Part shown: positions 1 to 12,343 of the stretch, one piece after another
How positions within the stretch are numbered: the stretch's first letter is position 1
How the letters are laid out: each line of letters begins with the position of its first letter
Translations under genes and position numbers: made by a program
Notes under the pieces: model-generated
What the model saw: the letters and a program-made list of their open reading frames with translations, nothing else
Told to the model about the DNA's origin: nothing
The model's database searches: none
Source of the DNA: Branchiostoma floridae
Lineage: Eukaryota; Chordata; Leptocardii; Amphioxiformes; Branchiostomatidae
Assembly: GCF_000003815.2 (NCBI RefSeq)
Contig: NC_049997.1
Location: forward strand, 7,942,787-8,006,786
Length of the DNA stretch: 64,000 nucleotides
Direction of reading: 5' to 3'

Positions 1-649
1 TCGCACAGAGAATTTGAATAACGATCCACCCCTATACCTGAATCCCGTATTATGAGGTAGTTCTGGAGGTCTTATAACTCTGAAACAACTAATACAATCG
101 CGCTCTGTTATTGTATCGTGCTCGAAGCCCTCTACTGCCAACTCACAATACCACCGGCATGTACATATACGCTATATTTGCTACCGTTTGAGTAACGCTA
201 CTGTGCCTTCGCTCACTCAAACCCGCAGAAATCACGTATGAGCAGACTAGAACATTGTAAGACCGCATTGTCGTCTACCTAGACTGTACAGTCGGTGTCA
301 GGCTGTAGCTATGACTATCGGATACTCTACCTGACTGCCGCTGTACGTTCAGGGAAGGAGAACCGGGATCACTCGCACCATGGCTGCGGTACACTGTACC
401 CTGCCGACTACTAACGGCTTTAGCCGGGCTTAACATGTCGGCCTTCGTTACCATGGGCCGGGGGAAGTCAGACTCAATGATCTCGTCAATGTGAAGTTAG
501 ACGGAAGTGAAATCGTCTTTTCGGTAATTTGCTATGAGCGTTGTTTATGTGCCCAAGACTATTGACTCTGATATATGGAAACTAAAAAAAACAGCCTTAA
601 AACAAAGCCGCAGTATATACAGAATAAAAGATACAAAAACCGAAAGTTC
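1..649. other. No recognised feature
   Basis: Mixed-composition sequence with no convincing exon, repeat or RNA gene. The same holds for 977-1380 and 1401-2160 apart from the CTCF-like motif and a short (CTA)n at about 1925-1945. Confidence 0.5.
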
Positions 650-845
650 GGCTGTAGTACCGATGCCATACACCACGTGGCCTAAGATAAGCAGTGACCT
701 TCGTTTTTCCAACACCTACCAACATACTTAATTTTACCACAATCTATTCAGAGGTTCTTGAGTTATGATGACCACAAGTATGCGACAACGCAGACACGCA
801 CATGGACGCACCCAAAATAGTACTTCCATTTTTGATGGAGGCAAT
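650..845 (+). repeat. Dispersed repeat, copy 1 (pairs with 5011-5227)
   Basis: Shares, in order and orientation, several blocks with 5011-5227: GACCTTCGT...CC(A/T)ACACCTAC, CAGAGGTTCTT, ACACCCAAAA and TTCATTT...ATGGAGGC. The open frame at 534-731 lies inside it and is not a gene. Similar end blocks (AAACAATACCTTCATTT...GGAGGTAA) recur at about 27240-27370. Confidence 0.5.
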
Positions 846-938
846 ACGATACGGAGAGAATCATCCCAGTAGAAGACATTCATTATACAGTTTGCCCAAC
901 TTCGCTATGTACGGTCACAAAAATATATGTTAACTGAT

Positions 939-939
<1 letters not shown>

Positions 940-970
<31 letters not shown>

Positions 971-976
971 GTATAT
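940..976. repeat. (TA)n microsatellite
   Basis: An uninterrupted run of AT dinucleotides flanked by CATA/GTAT. Confidence 0.9.
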
Positions 977-1380
977 TTGTACATCATACAAGTAGTATAT
1001 AGGTTCGGCCTCTTCTCGCCTCTTGGTAGTGGTGAGAATTTTTGGGTTTAGCCATAGCTGATTTATCAAAACGTATAAGGAAATGTAAACGTATACACAC
1101 TACCTATAGAGCAAAAATTAAGTACAGTTTCAATTAAGTAACTGTCCCAGTTATGCCGTCCATGAACGAAAATAATCATAAATCCCCCAAACTATCACTG
1201 TTTGAGTTTGAGTGCGACGACACATGTCCGTGATTGCTAGCGTTTAACTGCTACGATGTTATTGTGTCTCATGTTTCATGTATTCCCACGTTTTATCAAC
1301 AATGTGGGAACGCAGCCACAATCTATTCTCTGTTTTGTTTCACTGCTTGGTGTTACGTTACTCCTGCCATTCTGGGTTTA

Positions 1381-1397
1381 CCGCCAGGGGGCGCGGC
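1381..1397 (+). promoter_or_regulatory. CTCF-like motif
   Basis: CCGCCAGGGGGCGCGGC matches the vertebrate CTCF core (CCACNAGGGGGCGC) at all but one core position. CTCF binding here is an inference. The surrounding 1401-2160 shows no gene. Confidence 0.4.
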
Positions 1398-2164
1398 AGG
1401 TGACGACACCTGTTCCTGACAAACCACGGCTATTAGTACTATAAATAAACATTCTTTGTTTACTAAGATAAGACGATGTATTTTGTAAATCAGCCAGACG
1501 TTTGTGTAACGACCCAGTAAATATTTCTTCTACCTCGTATGTCTTGTTTTATTGTAGCTGATTGATTGTGCAAAGGCAGTTTTGATCAATATTTTGGCGT
1601 GTTCATTGATTACTTCCTGTCACTCAAATGTGAAGAAAACACTGATAAACGGACATACCAAAAACAATACCCCCTCCTGAATTAGTGGCCTCTTCCATTG
1701 ACCCAAGGACCTGGACTGTCATGACATGTCTGATTATCGACTAGTTCTACCAGCTCTGAACTGTACTTCCTTCCATTAGTCTCACCGTTACGGTCATCAT
1801 CCTGCTCTACTTCCTGCCACTCTTCATGACTGTACTTAGTCGGCTGTACTCAAGTAACTCCGAACACGCACCAAACCAAACAAACAAACAAACACGCAGA
1901 CCGAAAGCAAAGATTCTGAATCTGTACTACTACTACTACGACTACTGTCAGTCAGTTTATGCAGACTATGACACTACGCAAGTACAATGATAACGTTGAC
2001 TATAATACAAAAGGTGTGCAAATTGAATCTGTACACGGACTCAAAAAGGAGCCACAAATTATGTGATGATCGCCCATCGCGAATCACATGAGGCTACTTG
2101 GCTACTCACACTTGTTTGCAAATGAGACCTCACTGTTGCATTTCCGAGGCAGTTCGACGAAATT

Positions 2165-2860
2165 TTCTTTCTTCGCGACTAATTTATTGCTCCATGAATG
2201 CATGATTTTAGTCATTTGCTGGGCAGAATGAAGACATGCCTTGTAATTACAGACGTCTTTTCTTGTTTTGTCTCAGAGTCAGCTCCTATTTCAGGGGAAA
2301 CACTGCGTGAGTCGTGAACATTTGTGTATACAACACAATTTTCATTCTTCGCGACTTATCATTGCTCCGTGAATGCATGATTTTAGTCATTTGCTGGACA
2401 GAATAAAGACATGATTTGGAATTACAGAAGTCTTTTCTTGTTTTGTCTCAGAGTCAGCTCCTATTTCAGGGGAAACACTGCGTGAGTCGTGAACATTTGT
2501 GTATACAACACAATTTTCATTCTTCGCGACTTATCATTGCTCCGTGAATGCATGATTTTAGTCATTTGCTGGACAGAATAAAGACATGATTTGGAATTAC
2601 AGAAGTCTTTTCTTGTTTTGTCTCAGAGTCAGCTCCTATTTCAGGGGAAACACTGCGTGAGTCGTGAACATTTGTGTATACAACACAATTTTCTCCGCGA
2701 CTTATTATTGCTCTCTGAATGCATGATTATAGTCATTCGCTGCACAGAATGAAGACATGCCTTGTAATTACAGACGTCTTTTCTTGTTTTGTCTCAGAGT
2801 CAGCTCCTATTTCAGGAGAAACACTGCGTGTGTCGTGACCATTTGTATAACAAGGCGACA
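2165..2860. repeat. Tandem array, four copies of a ~175-bp unit
   Basis: CTTCGCGACT anchors recur at 2171, 2347 and 2522, with CTCCGCGACT at 2693 (spacing 176, 175, 171). Every unit carries TGAATGCATGAT, GTCTCAGAGTCAGCTCC and GGGGAAACACTGCGTG. Copies 2 and 3 are nearly identical; copies 1 and 4 diverge. The open frame at 2789-3043 begins in the last unit and is not a gene. Confidence 0.93.
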
Positions 2861-3526
2861 ACATGTATTAAATATCTGACCCCGTCTGTCATACCAGCTG
2901 AGAGCCGGTCACCACAGTTTAAACATAGATCATCCCGAGGTAAATCCAATTATGGTTCCCCCTTTTTAGTCGTTGATTATTTTTGTAACGTTGCACAAGT
3001 AGGTCAGTCCTGCATGTACATGTGTCCCACAAAGGGCATTTGATGTCACAGGAGAAAGAAAGGGCTTAGATTGAACCCAGCAGATCAAAGACAGAATCGG
3101 TATCTAAAGAGATGGAATTTGTTTGGCACATGTTTTGGTCAACGCTCAAATTGGATTTTTCATAAATCACCAGATTATGAATTGTTTTTCTTACTGTTAC
3201 GAACACGACAGAAAAAGAGCGTTGTTTGGTAACTGACGGATCTGATAATGCACTTTTCATTTTTACCTGTATGACAATTAGAGGTATTGTGTTGTGTTTG
3301 TATGTGTTTCCACATGCGTGATTAGCAAAAATAATCAAGAACTTCGGGATGGATTGTGATGATATTTTCAATTTTGGCAAGACAAGGGTCAATGTCGATT
3401 TGCTGCCCCTGGTAGATTTCCTTGATACTCCATCAGAAGCGGTTTAGAGACTGCATCTTTTGTCCTGGGCGTGCTAGGGTTTTGTTTAGCCTTTTGGAAG
3501 GAAGTGGATTTGGTCATCGCTAATGC

Positions 3527-3728
3527 TTAGGTCACATTTTCAAGCCGGGGCCCGACTGGACAGCTTTCGGGAAATCCGAAAGATATGACATAAAAGACAC
3601 CAAAATACACAAAACATGAAAAGGAGAGTCGTGGGCATGATTTGTGTTTATTTCTAGGTATAAATTTTTATTTTTTTTCGTTTCCTAAAATGGCCCAACT
3701 TGGGCCCCGATTTGGAAATGTGACCTTA
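3527..3728. mobile_element. 196-bp MITE with TTA target duplication (PIF/Harbinger-like)
   Basis: TTA at 3527-3529 and 3726-3728 brackets 3530-3725. Its ends are inverted repeats: GGTCACATTTTCAAGCCGG against the complement of CCGATTTGGAAATGTGACC. There is no coding capacity. TTA/TAA duplication is characteristic of the PIF/Harbinger superfamily; the assignment is inferred. Confidence 0.75.
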
Positions 3729-4116
3729 GAAGGGGATCAACCGTTAAAACCGGTAAGAACGTGTTTGTAGGGTATCGTGATCATGAGCAGAGTTCTGTCG
3801 GCCAATGACCTGGCATTAAGAAAACAGAGCAGTTATGTGGAAACTTGTTTGGAGTGCTTCTTTTGAATAAGGCGCGGCGGAAGGTTTGTAATGACGAAGC
3901 GGCTTAGCAACCAGTACCCTGGAAAATCCGCCAAAAATAGAGCTTCTACTCAAGCCGGCATTATGGAATTGTGTTCAAACTGGTGCACTCTTAAAACACT
4001 TTTTAAGACGCCGTCTGGTACTAGCTTACCAATAACTAGTGATACCAATTCAACTCTGTTCAATAAGGACTATTTTCTCTTAAACTTTTAAACAACCCAC
4101 ACAGGCTTAAGATTAC

Positions 4117-4258
4117 TTGGAGATAGATGTTCAAGTTGTGATATGTCATTCAGAGTAATAGAACCAGCTGCTGCCGCGCCGCTTGCGTGCGAAGCTGCTG
4201 TGTTATGCCTAAGTAAGGGCGGTTTTACCGGCTATATAGGTACAGATACAGAAAAGAT
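4117..4258 (+). mobile_element. LINE 3' end, copy 1
   Basis: Shares CCAGCTGCTGCCGCGCCGC, a second GAAGCTG arm, GGGCGGTTTTACCGGCTATA and a GATACAGA tail with copies at 21040 and 29444. The 29444 copy retains the end of a reverse-transcriptase-type ORF, so this is the same retrotransposon 3' UTR. Heavily 5'-truncated. Confidence 0.7.
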
Positions 4259-4734
4259 AATTTTCAGTTATTGACGAATTTGTATTCGAGTAAAACTGAG
4301 CTATTAACCGACTTCTAAATACTTACATGAACATTCAAGAATACCCCGTTCATGCTTCTTTACTCCTATTTTTGGAGATAAACCAGTATACCCATTCTGT
4401 TTTCATCCAAATTAGACAATCATTGAAACGTCCCTCCCCCTGAATCCATACACTACAAATTATGTCACTTTCTCTGCCCCGCCTCGGGCCGACCTCGTTC
4501 CCAGGGCTGCCACCTGTCTTACGTCTGTCGTGCCCAGCGGTTTGATGAGTTGACCTCTGACCCTGCCACCAACACTTTAGCGTGTCAGCAAACAGTTGGC
4601 GGCGGGACTATCCCTGCTTTCAGGGCAGGGGGATAGAACTGGCCTCAAACCACAGGAAATGTATTACTGAGGCAAACAATGTAGTTAATGCTATCAAACC
4701 CGATTAGCTGTGAAATAAGAGGCGGGAATTGTTT

Positions 4735-4751
4735 GGGGGGGGGGGGGGGGG
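4735..4751. repeat. Poly(G) run
   Basis: About 17 consecutive G residues; minus-strand frames crossing it are artefacts. Confidence 0.9.
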
Positions 4752-5010
4752 TGCAGTGCCATTGCTGCATCACTGTTATTTGCAAGTGCTCCTTTAAAGG
4801 ATAGAGATATTGCACAAGTTATAATTACCAACCCTTGAAGCATTTGAAATGCAACTTCTACAAAAACGCCACTGCAGTTCCAGAGCAACCTGCTAGGGTA
4901 CCCAAACATACACCACGTACTCCGTACGTTACAAGTTATCTGCCACCAAAAATCAAGACCGTAGCACATCCAGGTCAAAAGATAAAACAACAACAACAAA
5001 GAATTTCTGC

Positions 5011-5227
5011 TGAAGTACCAAGGTCATTTACCAGGAGGCCCAAAATTGATCTTGACCTTCGTCTTCCTAACGCCTACACACATACCAAATATCATCGTAA
5101 TCCATCCAGAGGTTCTTACGTTAGGCTGACTTGCGTTAATACAAACTTCCCGAAACACAAACAGACAGAGAGACAGACAGGCAGACAGACACACCCAAAA
5201 CTATATCTTCATTTCTCATGGAGGCTT
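5011..5227 (+). repeat. Dispersed repeat, copy 2 (pairs with 650-845)
   Basis: Same block order as 650-845, with an added (CAGA)n expansion at about 5161-5192. The 158-codon frame at 4835-5311 overlaps this repeat and is explained by it. Confidence 0.5.
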
Positions 5228-5605
5228 CCACATCGTACTTGTGGTCCTGATATGCAGTTATTAGCCTTTAGAAATCGAGACAGATGCAGACTTTTTCCAT
5301 GCGGTCCATAAGGCGACATCACTGTAGATGACCGTATAGACCTACATATGTCCAGTAGTAAATACTTCAACAGGCTATGCTCTAATTGTGACGATTTGCA
5401 CCATTACATCAATCTAACGTTTCCTTTTGACAAGTTTTGGACACAAATATATTCTGGGCCACGTTCTCAATCCTTCCTCCAGACCTCACAGAGACTTAGC
5501 CTTGAACGAAGTATCAACGCTTCGTCCTTCAAGTTTCTTCCAGACATTTCCTTTTAAGGAAATTGGTATACTTTTCTTGGGCTAAATCTGTAAAAGCCAC
5601 CCTCT

Positions 5606-5816
5606 CCACCAGACGATGATCACTGAGCTACTGTAAAGTGACACAAACTTGACGTGTGTGAGCCTTGATTTTATTATTGAAATACGATGCAAGATTTAAA
5701 AGTATGATTCAAATACAAAAGCACACAAAGTGTTTAATTTTTTTTTTTTAAATAAATCTATGAAATTATTTTAGTCATCAATCTAATCTTTGGTCCCTCA
5801 GCGGTCCCTCTTGTGG
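5606..5816. mobile_element. MITE with CTCF-like ends, copy 1
   Basis: Left end CCACCAGACGATGATCACTG and, on the other strand, right end CCACAAGAGGGACCGCTGAG form imperfect inverted repeats. A second copy lies at 47712-47954. The interior is AT-rich and non-coding. Confidence 0.5.
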
Positions 5817-6751
5817 AAAGGGTGTGTAACATCTATTAGTAACGCCAAAAAGCAGTTGAGTAACTGATTTGTGGCATATCTTGTTACCTGGATTTCTAAC
5901 CTTCATCGACGTACTGTTATACCATCGAACCGTTTTACGAGTACTGCGTGTACGTTTCGTTACGAAGCATTCCATTGGCACATAATGGCCTAATGTTAGT
6001 GTTAACTGCAGATAGAGTGAACATAAGGTAACAAGCAAAAGTCCGTAAATAGGTTAAAAGCGAGAAAGGAGTAGTAAGACCTTTACAACTGGATACGGTA
6101 CAAAAACTCGCGAGAAAATGTTTACACACACCAGAAACTCGTGCAGTTACAAACGTTCGAAAAGGTTAGAGTCGCTTACTACTTAAGCAATGCGTCCTTT
6201 ACTACTGGAGCATTCTATCCAGTCATGCAGCTAGTGTTAGCATGGACTTAAACGTTTATCTCCAGGTCAGGGGTTACCTAAACATTCGGTCACCTAGCGG
6301 TGTACCTTGCCTCTGAACCGTTTAACGGCTTCAGCTTTCAAATTTTGAATTACTGTATAGACCAATGAACAATGAGTATCTAATGATTAATGTACATGCT
6401 ATTATATCTTTACTGTACTTAAAGTCATCGAAATCCGTGAATGCATCTTAGATACTTAGTAATGATCTCTCTAATGGTAGCATAGTTGACTTGAAGAAAG
6501 GTAGCATGGTTGACGAAACACGCATAGGAAAGTAGTTGTCTTAGTGAGTAATGGGGGATATATTTACCTATTTAGAGCTTTAGAGCCTAGATTCCTTACA
6601 AATACCTTCTTCAATATAGTTTAAGTCGCAAACAATCGGGATAAGCTTGTAGACGTATCTGATTCAGAATTCTCTCAACCTTAATGTTTGATCTTTTAGT
6701 CCATTAGATGCTGCAATCTTATCCATATCTTTATCATCAGAATAACATCAG

Positions 6752-6990
6752 AATGACCACATGGGAAGTCCCAGTTGAAGAGGAAATCAGGAAACGAAGC
6801 ATGCTTAAAGTCAAGCTACCAAGTACCGAAAACAGCTTCCGTCTCTGATTTGGAATGTCCAGATAAACGGAATGACCACATGGGAAGTCGCAGTTGAAGG
6901 GGAAATCAGGAAACGAAGCATGCTTAAAGTCAAGCTGCCAACTACCGAAATCAGCTTCCGTCTCTGGTTAGGAATGTCCAGATAAACGGA
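6752..6990. repeat. Tandem duplication of a 119-bp unit
   Basis: AATGACCACATGGGAAGTC begins at 6752 and again at 6871. The two units differ at only a few positions and each ends GGAATGTCCAGATAAACGGA. Confidence 0.92.
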
Positions 6991-7212
6991 AGCCGAGAAA
7001 AAGTAGAAAGCTCTGTTTTACTTCCCCAGGCAATACTTCAGATGGCGTCTAGGTCTGTCGTTAGCTGTCCACTTCACTACTGGGGCCCTTCTGGTCGTGA
7101 CAGGTACAAGCCAGAGACACTGTGCGTGGTGCCTTTCTCATGACTATCAGGTGGTGGTGGCAGTAAACCTTGTTAGAAAAATGGTAAATCTAATGTTGTT
7201 CCATTTAGAGGT

Positions 7213-7495
7213 AAAATGTGGTGTATGGGTTGCTATCTACAATGTCTAGGGCAGGGTATTGGAAGGCAGCACCCATTTCTGTCCTTCCACGACCTTTTAC
7301 TTCCCCAACCGAAGTCAGGTACCTATTTAGTAACCTGAGTGAAGTGAGGGATCCGTGTAATTGTGCCTTCCCAAAGACAAGGCTTATACTTAGCTGGCTT
7401 GGAATGCCAGGCCTAAACCGGTGACCTCTAGCTCTGACCAGTGTCCGCTGTCTGTATACACGTAGAATAGTCACTCGGCCATTCCACTGTGGAAA
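7213..7495 (-). mobile_element. tRNA-derived SINE (Leu/Ser-like head)
   Basis: Read on the minus strand, the head has an A-box-like GAATGGCCGAGTGACTA and a B-box-like GGTCACCGGTTTAGGCC. It is followed by a body with TTTGGGAAGGCAC, TAGGTACCTGACTTCGG and CTTCCAATACC. The body is shared with the SINE at 62085-62300. Confidence 0.6.
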
Positions 7496-9374
7496 CTTCA
7501 TGTTTTCCGTTTGGACAATGCACGTCTTGTATCTCTCACCCTCTGCATCTTCACGTGTCTTACGTTGTTCGCTGTAACTAATCCATTGCCCTTACTATTT
7601 GCCAATAAGCATTGTGCAGTATTTAGCAAGTGAACACTGAGATGGAATAAGCCGTCATCAGTTTTTGCTAGACATAGCAAATCAACTGCTTGTATTGGTC
7701 ATGCGACTTGCGATATTATGCGATTGATTGACAATTAGATTGAGTACTGCAAAATAGGACATTGCAAACCGAGCGTAACAGTGACAAGTCGAGAATGAAT
7801 TCGTTTCTGACATAACAAGCTACCCAAATTCCGAAACTGTCAAGCTACATTCGGACCTATGTGAACAGGCTGGCCATGGTGCAATAACATAACGCATAGA
7901 CCGGACTGCGACTATTCCCCACTCCACGAAGGCGGCGAATCCACTGTAACCTCAAAAATGCCAGAGAGCAGAACGAACAACATGGTTTAAGAATTAATAT
8001 TTTTTTTTTACTTTTTGTGTGTTGCATGCATTGTTACTTTAACATGCTGCATGGTATTCCAGATTTAAACAGAAAGGTTATACAAATCCAGTCGTAGTGG
8101 CACCGAGTCATACTTGTACCTCCTATCAAGTACCTTATTATCGATTTTTCCAGTAGAGTAAACCTATGAATGTTTTCGATAAGCTACCGTACTTACACAC
8201 CGGGCTTTCAAGATGAAAGATATGGAGAGTTGTTTACACAGGCAGTGATCGACGTACTTAAGTCTTAAGACAAACAGTCCACCCTGGATTTGTTTCGAAG
8301 AAACCCAAGAAACCGCGTCAAAGTGGTAGAAACGAAAAGATAAGATCACATGAATCTTAGACGAAAAGTCACGAAGTTTTCTAGCTCAAATATCAGAAAA
8401 CAGTCTTTCAAACAAGCATTGAAAGGCAACGCTTACCAATAAACCAAAACGAATTGTTGAAGAATATATAGTCTGAGTGGGAGGATTTCTGCCCTAATAC
8501 TTTCATATTCGATGACTAGAAAAAAAAACGGCAGAATTTTGCAAACTTAAGTACCATTTCTAATAAAACAACGGTATACCTAACGAAGAAACCAATCACC
8601 AGATCCGTTTTTACAGAAATGTGGACTTTCAAATAGAAAATACACTTTGATAATGATAAACTATACCTGATCACGATAATGTCACCAGCACGTATTCTTG
8701 GATCTCTCTTGTCCAGCTCCTACAATGCTAACACACCGAGTGCCCAGACTTGCACTGGCTGTCGTGACACCGACCGCAAGATTTTCGTGGCTAAGCTCTT
8801 CAAATCTGCATACATCCCCTCAAGTGTTTACCTACGTAAAGAGATACTTTAGGACAAACAGCCAGAGGCTTTTACCATTTGCAAACCGAAATCTGTGCAG
8901 CGTCAGAGGCATGGCGATGTGCGTAATGGCAAACCATCCGGGGCGTCTCTGTTTCACACACTTCTGTAGGAAGAGAGTGGAAACATGCGCACTGGCTGGA
9001 GGGGATCAAGGGGAAGAGTGGGGGTCAATAACCCTAGTGTCTCTACCAGACTGACTACGCTGGCTATTATATGGAGACGAAAATTGCCAGGAGAGTTTTG
9101 CTGATACCCGGCCCCCGTCACATGTAGCGAAAATCGATCGGACGACGATTCTGCGGAAATCGACCGAACCTCGCTTATAATGATAACTTTATTACACAAC
9201 AATTGTACAAGGTACAAAGTATGGCTTATATGTGACGGGCGGTTTTCATGTGAAAAATACGCGCAACCCCCTGTCGATTCTAAATATGGCCGATCGTCCA
9301 TCGACACGCCCGAAGATCGTGGATAATGCGACAGGGGTATAAAACAACCAGAGGAGTTGGTCGTCCTTGGTCAC

Positions 9375-9695
9375 AAGAAGTGCCGATGGCTACGGATATT
9401 AAACGGTGATATTATTTTGAAGTACTATCCAAGAGCCCACCGCCTTAACAAATTGAATTGTTCAAAGAGGAACTAGAGAAGTGGGTCAATAATGACAAAT
9501 CAAGAAATCTTTGATGGAGTATGTGATATTTTCGAAGCGTGCGTCACAAAAATTGCCAATGGTTACCGACATTAAATGGTGATATTATTTTGAAGTACTA
9601 TCAAAGAGCACAAATTGAATTGCTCATCAGAAGGAAATAGAATTGAACTGTAGGAAAAATTGGGCCAGTAATGACGGGTCTTTGAACAAAGAAGA
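9375..9695. repeat. Diverged tandem duplication (~170 bp)
   Basis: GTGATATTATTTTGAAGTACT occurs in both units, followed by AAGAGC.C and AATTGAATTG.TC. The second unit has indels. Confidence 0.75.
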
Positions 9696-10673
9696 AGTCT
9701 GATTTTTTTTCTAGTCTTTCATAACTGTGATAATCGCTGGGCGACCGAACATCAACCAAAACTTGACTTCTCTGAAACCTGTGATGCAGAATGAAAAAGG
9801 ATGATATGAATGAAAACGAAATACACAAACGTAGGAAACTTCATTCTTTATCATTGAAATTTGTTCAGTCAAATTTTGGGTCACAGCGCTATCGCATAGG
9901 GTGCTACATGATTTGTCCAAAGGAAAGATATTGAAAGTAAGCTATTGTAAGATATCGTGTGGTGTGCCATGTTAGACAATATGCTAGATGTATATGAAGC
10001 ATAAGCTGTATAGCTGTAACCGAAAACGGAGTGCTATATTTTTTTAGCAATAAAACGAACTCAAAAGATTCCTGCAACCAACTCCAGTTAACTGATATCT
10101 TTGGCAAAGTGTTTCAAACACGGCTTAGATGGAATACAGTTACCGCACTCAGGAAAGATCTGGAAAGTCACATTAATGGAACAATATCAACAACACGGTG
10201 TAGCCCTCTCAATATTTAGCCTGATGGTTATTATCTACTTGAATGAGCTGTGTTGGCTGACGTAAACAGATACGTAATGGCCCGCAGTCACGAGTTTTAG
10301 TCCTTCTACAGCACCTGTGCAGCATCAATGAAACGAAGTTGTCCTCAAGGGCAACATGGAAGTTTTGTTCTAGATAATTCTCGATAATTCTACCTCAGCA
10401 CGTACATACAAGACTTCTACAAAGGACAGGGATGACAAACCCCCAAATTTATCAGTGCACTTGCGTCAAGCTTGCGGCATTCCGGGGTTCGTTCACTGCG
10501 TCACCATTTATTTCTCCGATTTTTTTTATAATTTAGATATTGCGTAATGAGTAAAAGTATGACTTAGAATACACAAAAATTCAGATTATTCGTTCTTTAT
10601 CTCTGAAATTCGCTGAATATATTTTGAATCCCACAGTGACGCAAGCGTGACGCAATTGCAGTGAGAGAGCACC

Positions 10674-10863
10674 TTAACGCTTTCACAAAGGGGGCCCGCC
10701 GGGCAGTAGGGAGGAATGATATGTGCGATATAAAATACAATAAAAACACAAAACGGACCAAAAGTAATTCAACAACAATGTCAACATACCTTGTGCATAT
10801 TTATTGGCATAAACTTTAATTAATCATTTCCACAAACAACTGAAAAATGTGACGTAGGCCTTA
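10674..10863. mobile_element. MITE related to 60543-60755, left end decayed
   Basis: Shares an interior with the 60.5-kb MITE (ACACAAAACGGA, CTTGTGCATAT, TTGGCATAAACTTTAATT) and the right end AATGTGACGTAGGCC followed by TTA. TTA also precedes the presumed left edge (10674-10676), but that terminus no longer matches. Confidence 0.6.
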
Positions 10864-11914
10864 ACTGACTTCCTAGTTTTGCCAAACCTAGATGGCCAAC
10901 TTGACTTTGAACGACAGCTGTTCTCAACTCTCGCGAGAACCATGGAACGCGTGACACAGGAAATCGGCCCGGATACCTTACTTCCTCAGTCCTGCTAAAT
11001 TACCTTTAATTGCTCCCAAACGTCATTACAAGCAGAAATGTTAAGTCTACTGGCAGTAAATTTGACATTTTACTATGCCCTGTATATCTTGTTTGAATTC
11101 CATTACCTTGGTGGTTTCAGTTTACTATCGGTCATATTTTAGGATACAGTGCAGTCTATTGGCATCATTTATGCCTCTTTTAAACAGGAATGCCCAAACT
11201 ACATAGCAAAAAGGCGCAAAATATTGTTTTTTAAATAACATATTGTTGATCCAAGTCTTTTTTAGGGCGAGAGAGGGAGTCTCATATTTTTCGGGGTCAA
11301 ATCATAGTAAACAGCTTAACTACGTACTTTCCAACAGCACAAAAAGTCTCTCGAATGTGTGGCCTCTGCTGCCCCCTTCATCAGGTTCACATGATCAATC
11401 ACCTTGAACACGTGACCTAATAGACACCTAAACTCGTGACCTAATAGACACGTTATGTCATCAGTTACTCAGAGTCCCAGACAAATTGCCCTCCTATTAA
11501 CGGATGCATCTACAGTAAGCATAAATGTCACACTTACTGACATTGTCCTAAAGAGTGCATAAATCTAGAATCTGATCCTGACCATGTCCTTCCTGAAACC
11601 CTTTACGTATTAGGCTTGGTAGATTCCAGTCTGATCTAGCCTGCCAACTATGGTGATAATAAACTACTCGCGACTGTCAGAACATCAGGACTTCAACACG
11701 TGGTGGCAACCTGCGGGATGTAACTCACCGGGGGACGACCTTGCCAAGGTCAACTTCTCTCTTCACCTTCTGAGTTACGGCCACAGGAAGTTCATGGGAA
11801 ATATTTCACTCAAATTGTGAGGAAGTACATGTGCACCTGTGCAAAGGATATACATTGATGGTCCCTCTCACTACACTATGTCGTGTAATACAGAGGATTG
11901 GAATTCTTTTTAAC

Positions 11915-11954
11915 GCCCCCCCCCCCCCACACACACACCCCCACACACACACAA
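11915..11954. repeat. Poly(C)/(CA)n low-complexity tract
   Basis: A C run grading into CACACA repeats. Confidence 0.9.
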
Positions 11955-12206
11955 CGCATGTGCACATTCAAGACATAAGCTAGCATATCGAGACATAGAA
12001 AACGCAGCATAATCATTTTGCAATTGAGCCAACCAGCACCTTTTTAAAACCATGTGGAGCGCCACGTGTGGGAACTATATTGTAGAGTCATTAGATATTA
12101 CATGGTTATGATGAACCGAAAGCTGCAAAAGAATGCATTGCTGGCGTACTGAATTCCTATTGGTAAGAGACGCCATTTTTGTGGCAAGCCAAGACGCTCT
12201 TACCAC

Positions 12207-12343
12207 TAATCTCCAAGCAGATCCTACGGTGCTGTAAGATAGTGTCAAAGCTGGCCAAGGAGTGTAGCCGGCTAACTTAGGAGTCAAACGGTACGGTAAG
12301 TTTGATACTATACATTACGCACCGTGGATCTGGTTGGAGATTA
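12207..12343. mobile_element. 133-bp palindromic MITE with TA duplication
   Basis: TA at 12207-12208 and 12342-12343 flank ends beginning ATCTCCAAGCAGATCC and, inverted, ATCTCCAACCAGATCC. Inverted similarity extends about 40 bp per arm. TA duplication is the Tc1/mariner signature. The terminal motif recurs singly or in pairs through the window, so this copy shows what that motif is. Confidence 0.75.

Larger units (their letters stand above)
2861..4734. other. Non-coding background around a MITE and a LINE tail
   Basis: Outside 3527-3728 and 4117-4258 I see no gene. The 108-codon minus frame at 3066-3392 lacks coding character. Confidence 0.4.
5817..12206. other. Mostly unrecognised non-coding DNA
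   Basis: Apart from the duplications, SINE and MITE listed, nothing is identifiable. At 8717-8850 two overlapping frames look mildly coding (one contains GCRDTDRKIFVAKLFKSAYI) after an acceptor-like TTGTCCAG, but no family or donor supports an exon. Confidence 0.35.

Noticed and set aside
4835-5311. 158-codon plus-strand frame
   Set aside because: Most of it coincides with a dispersed repeat (5011-5227) that also exists at 650-845 without this frame.
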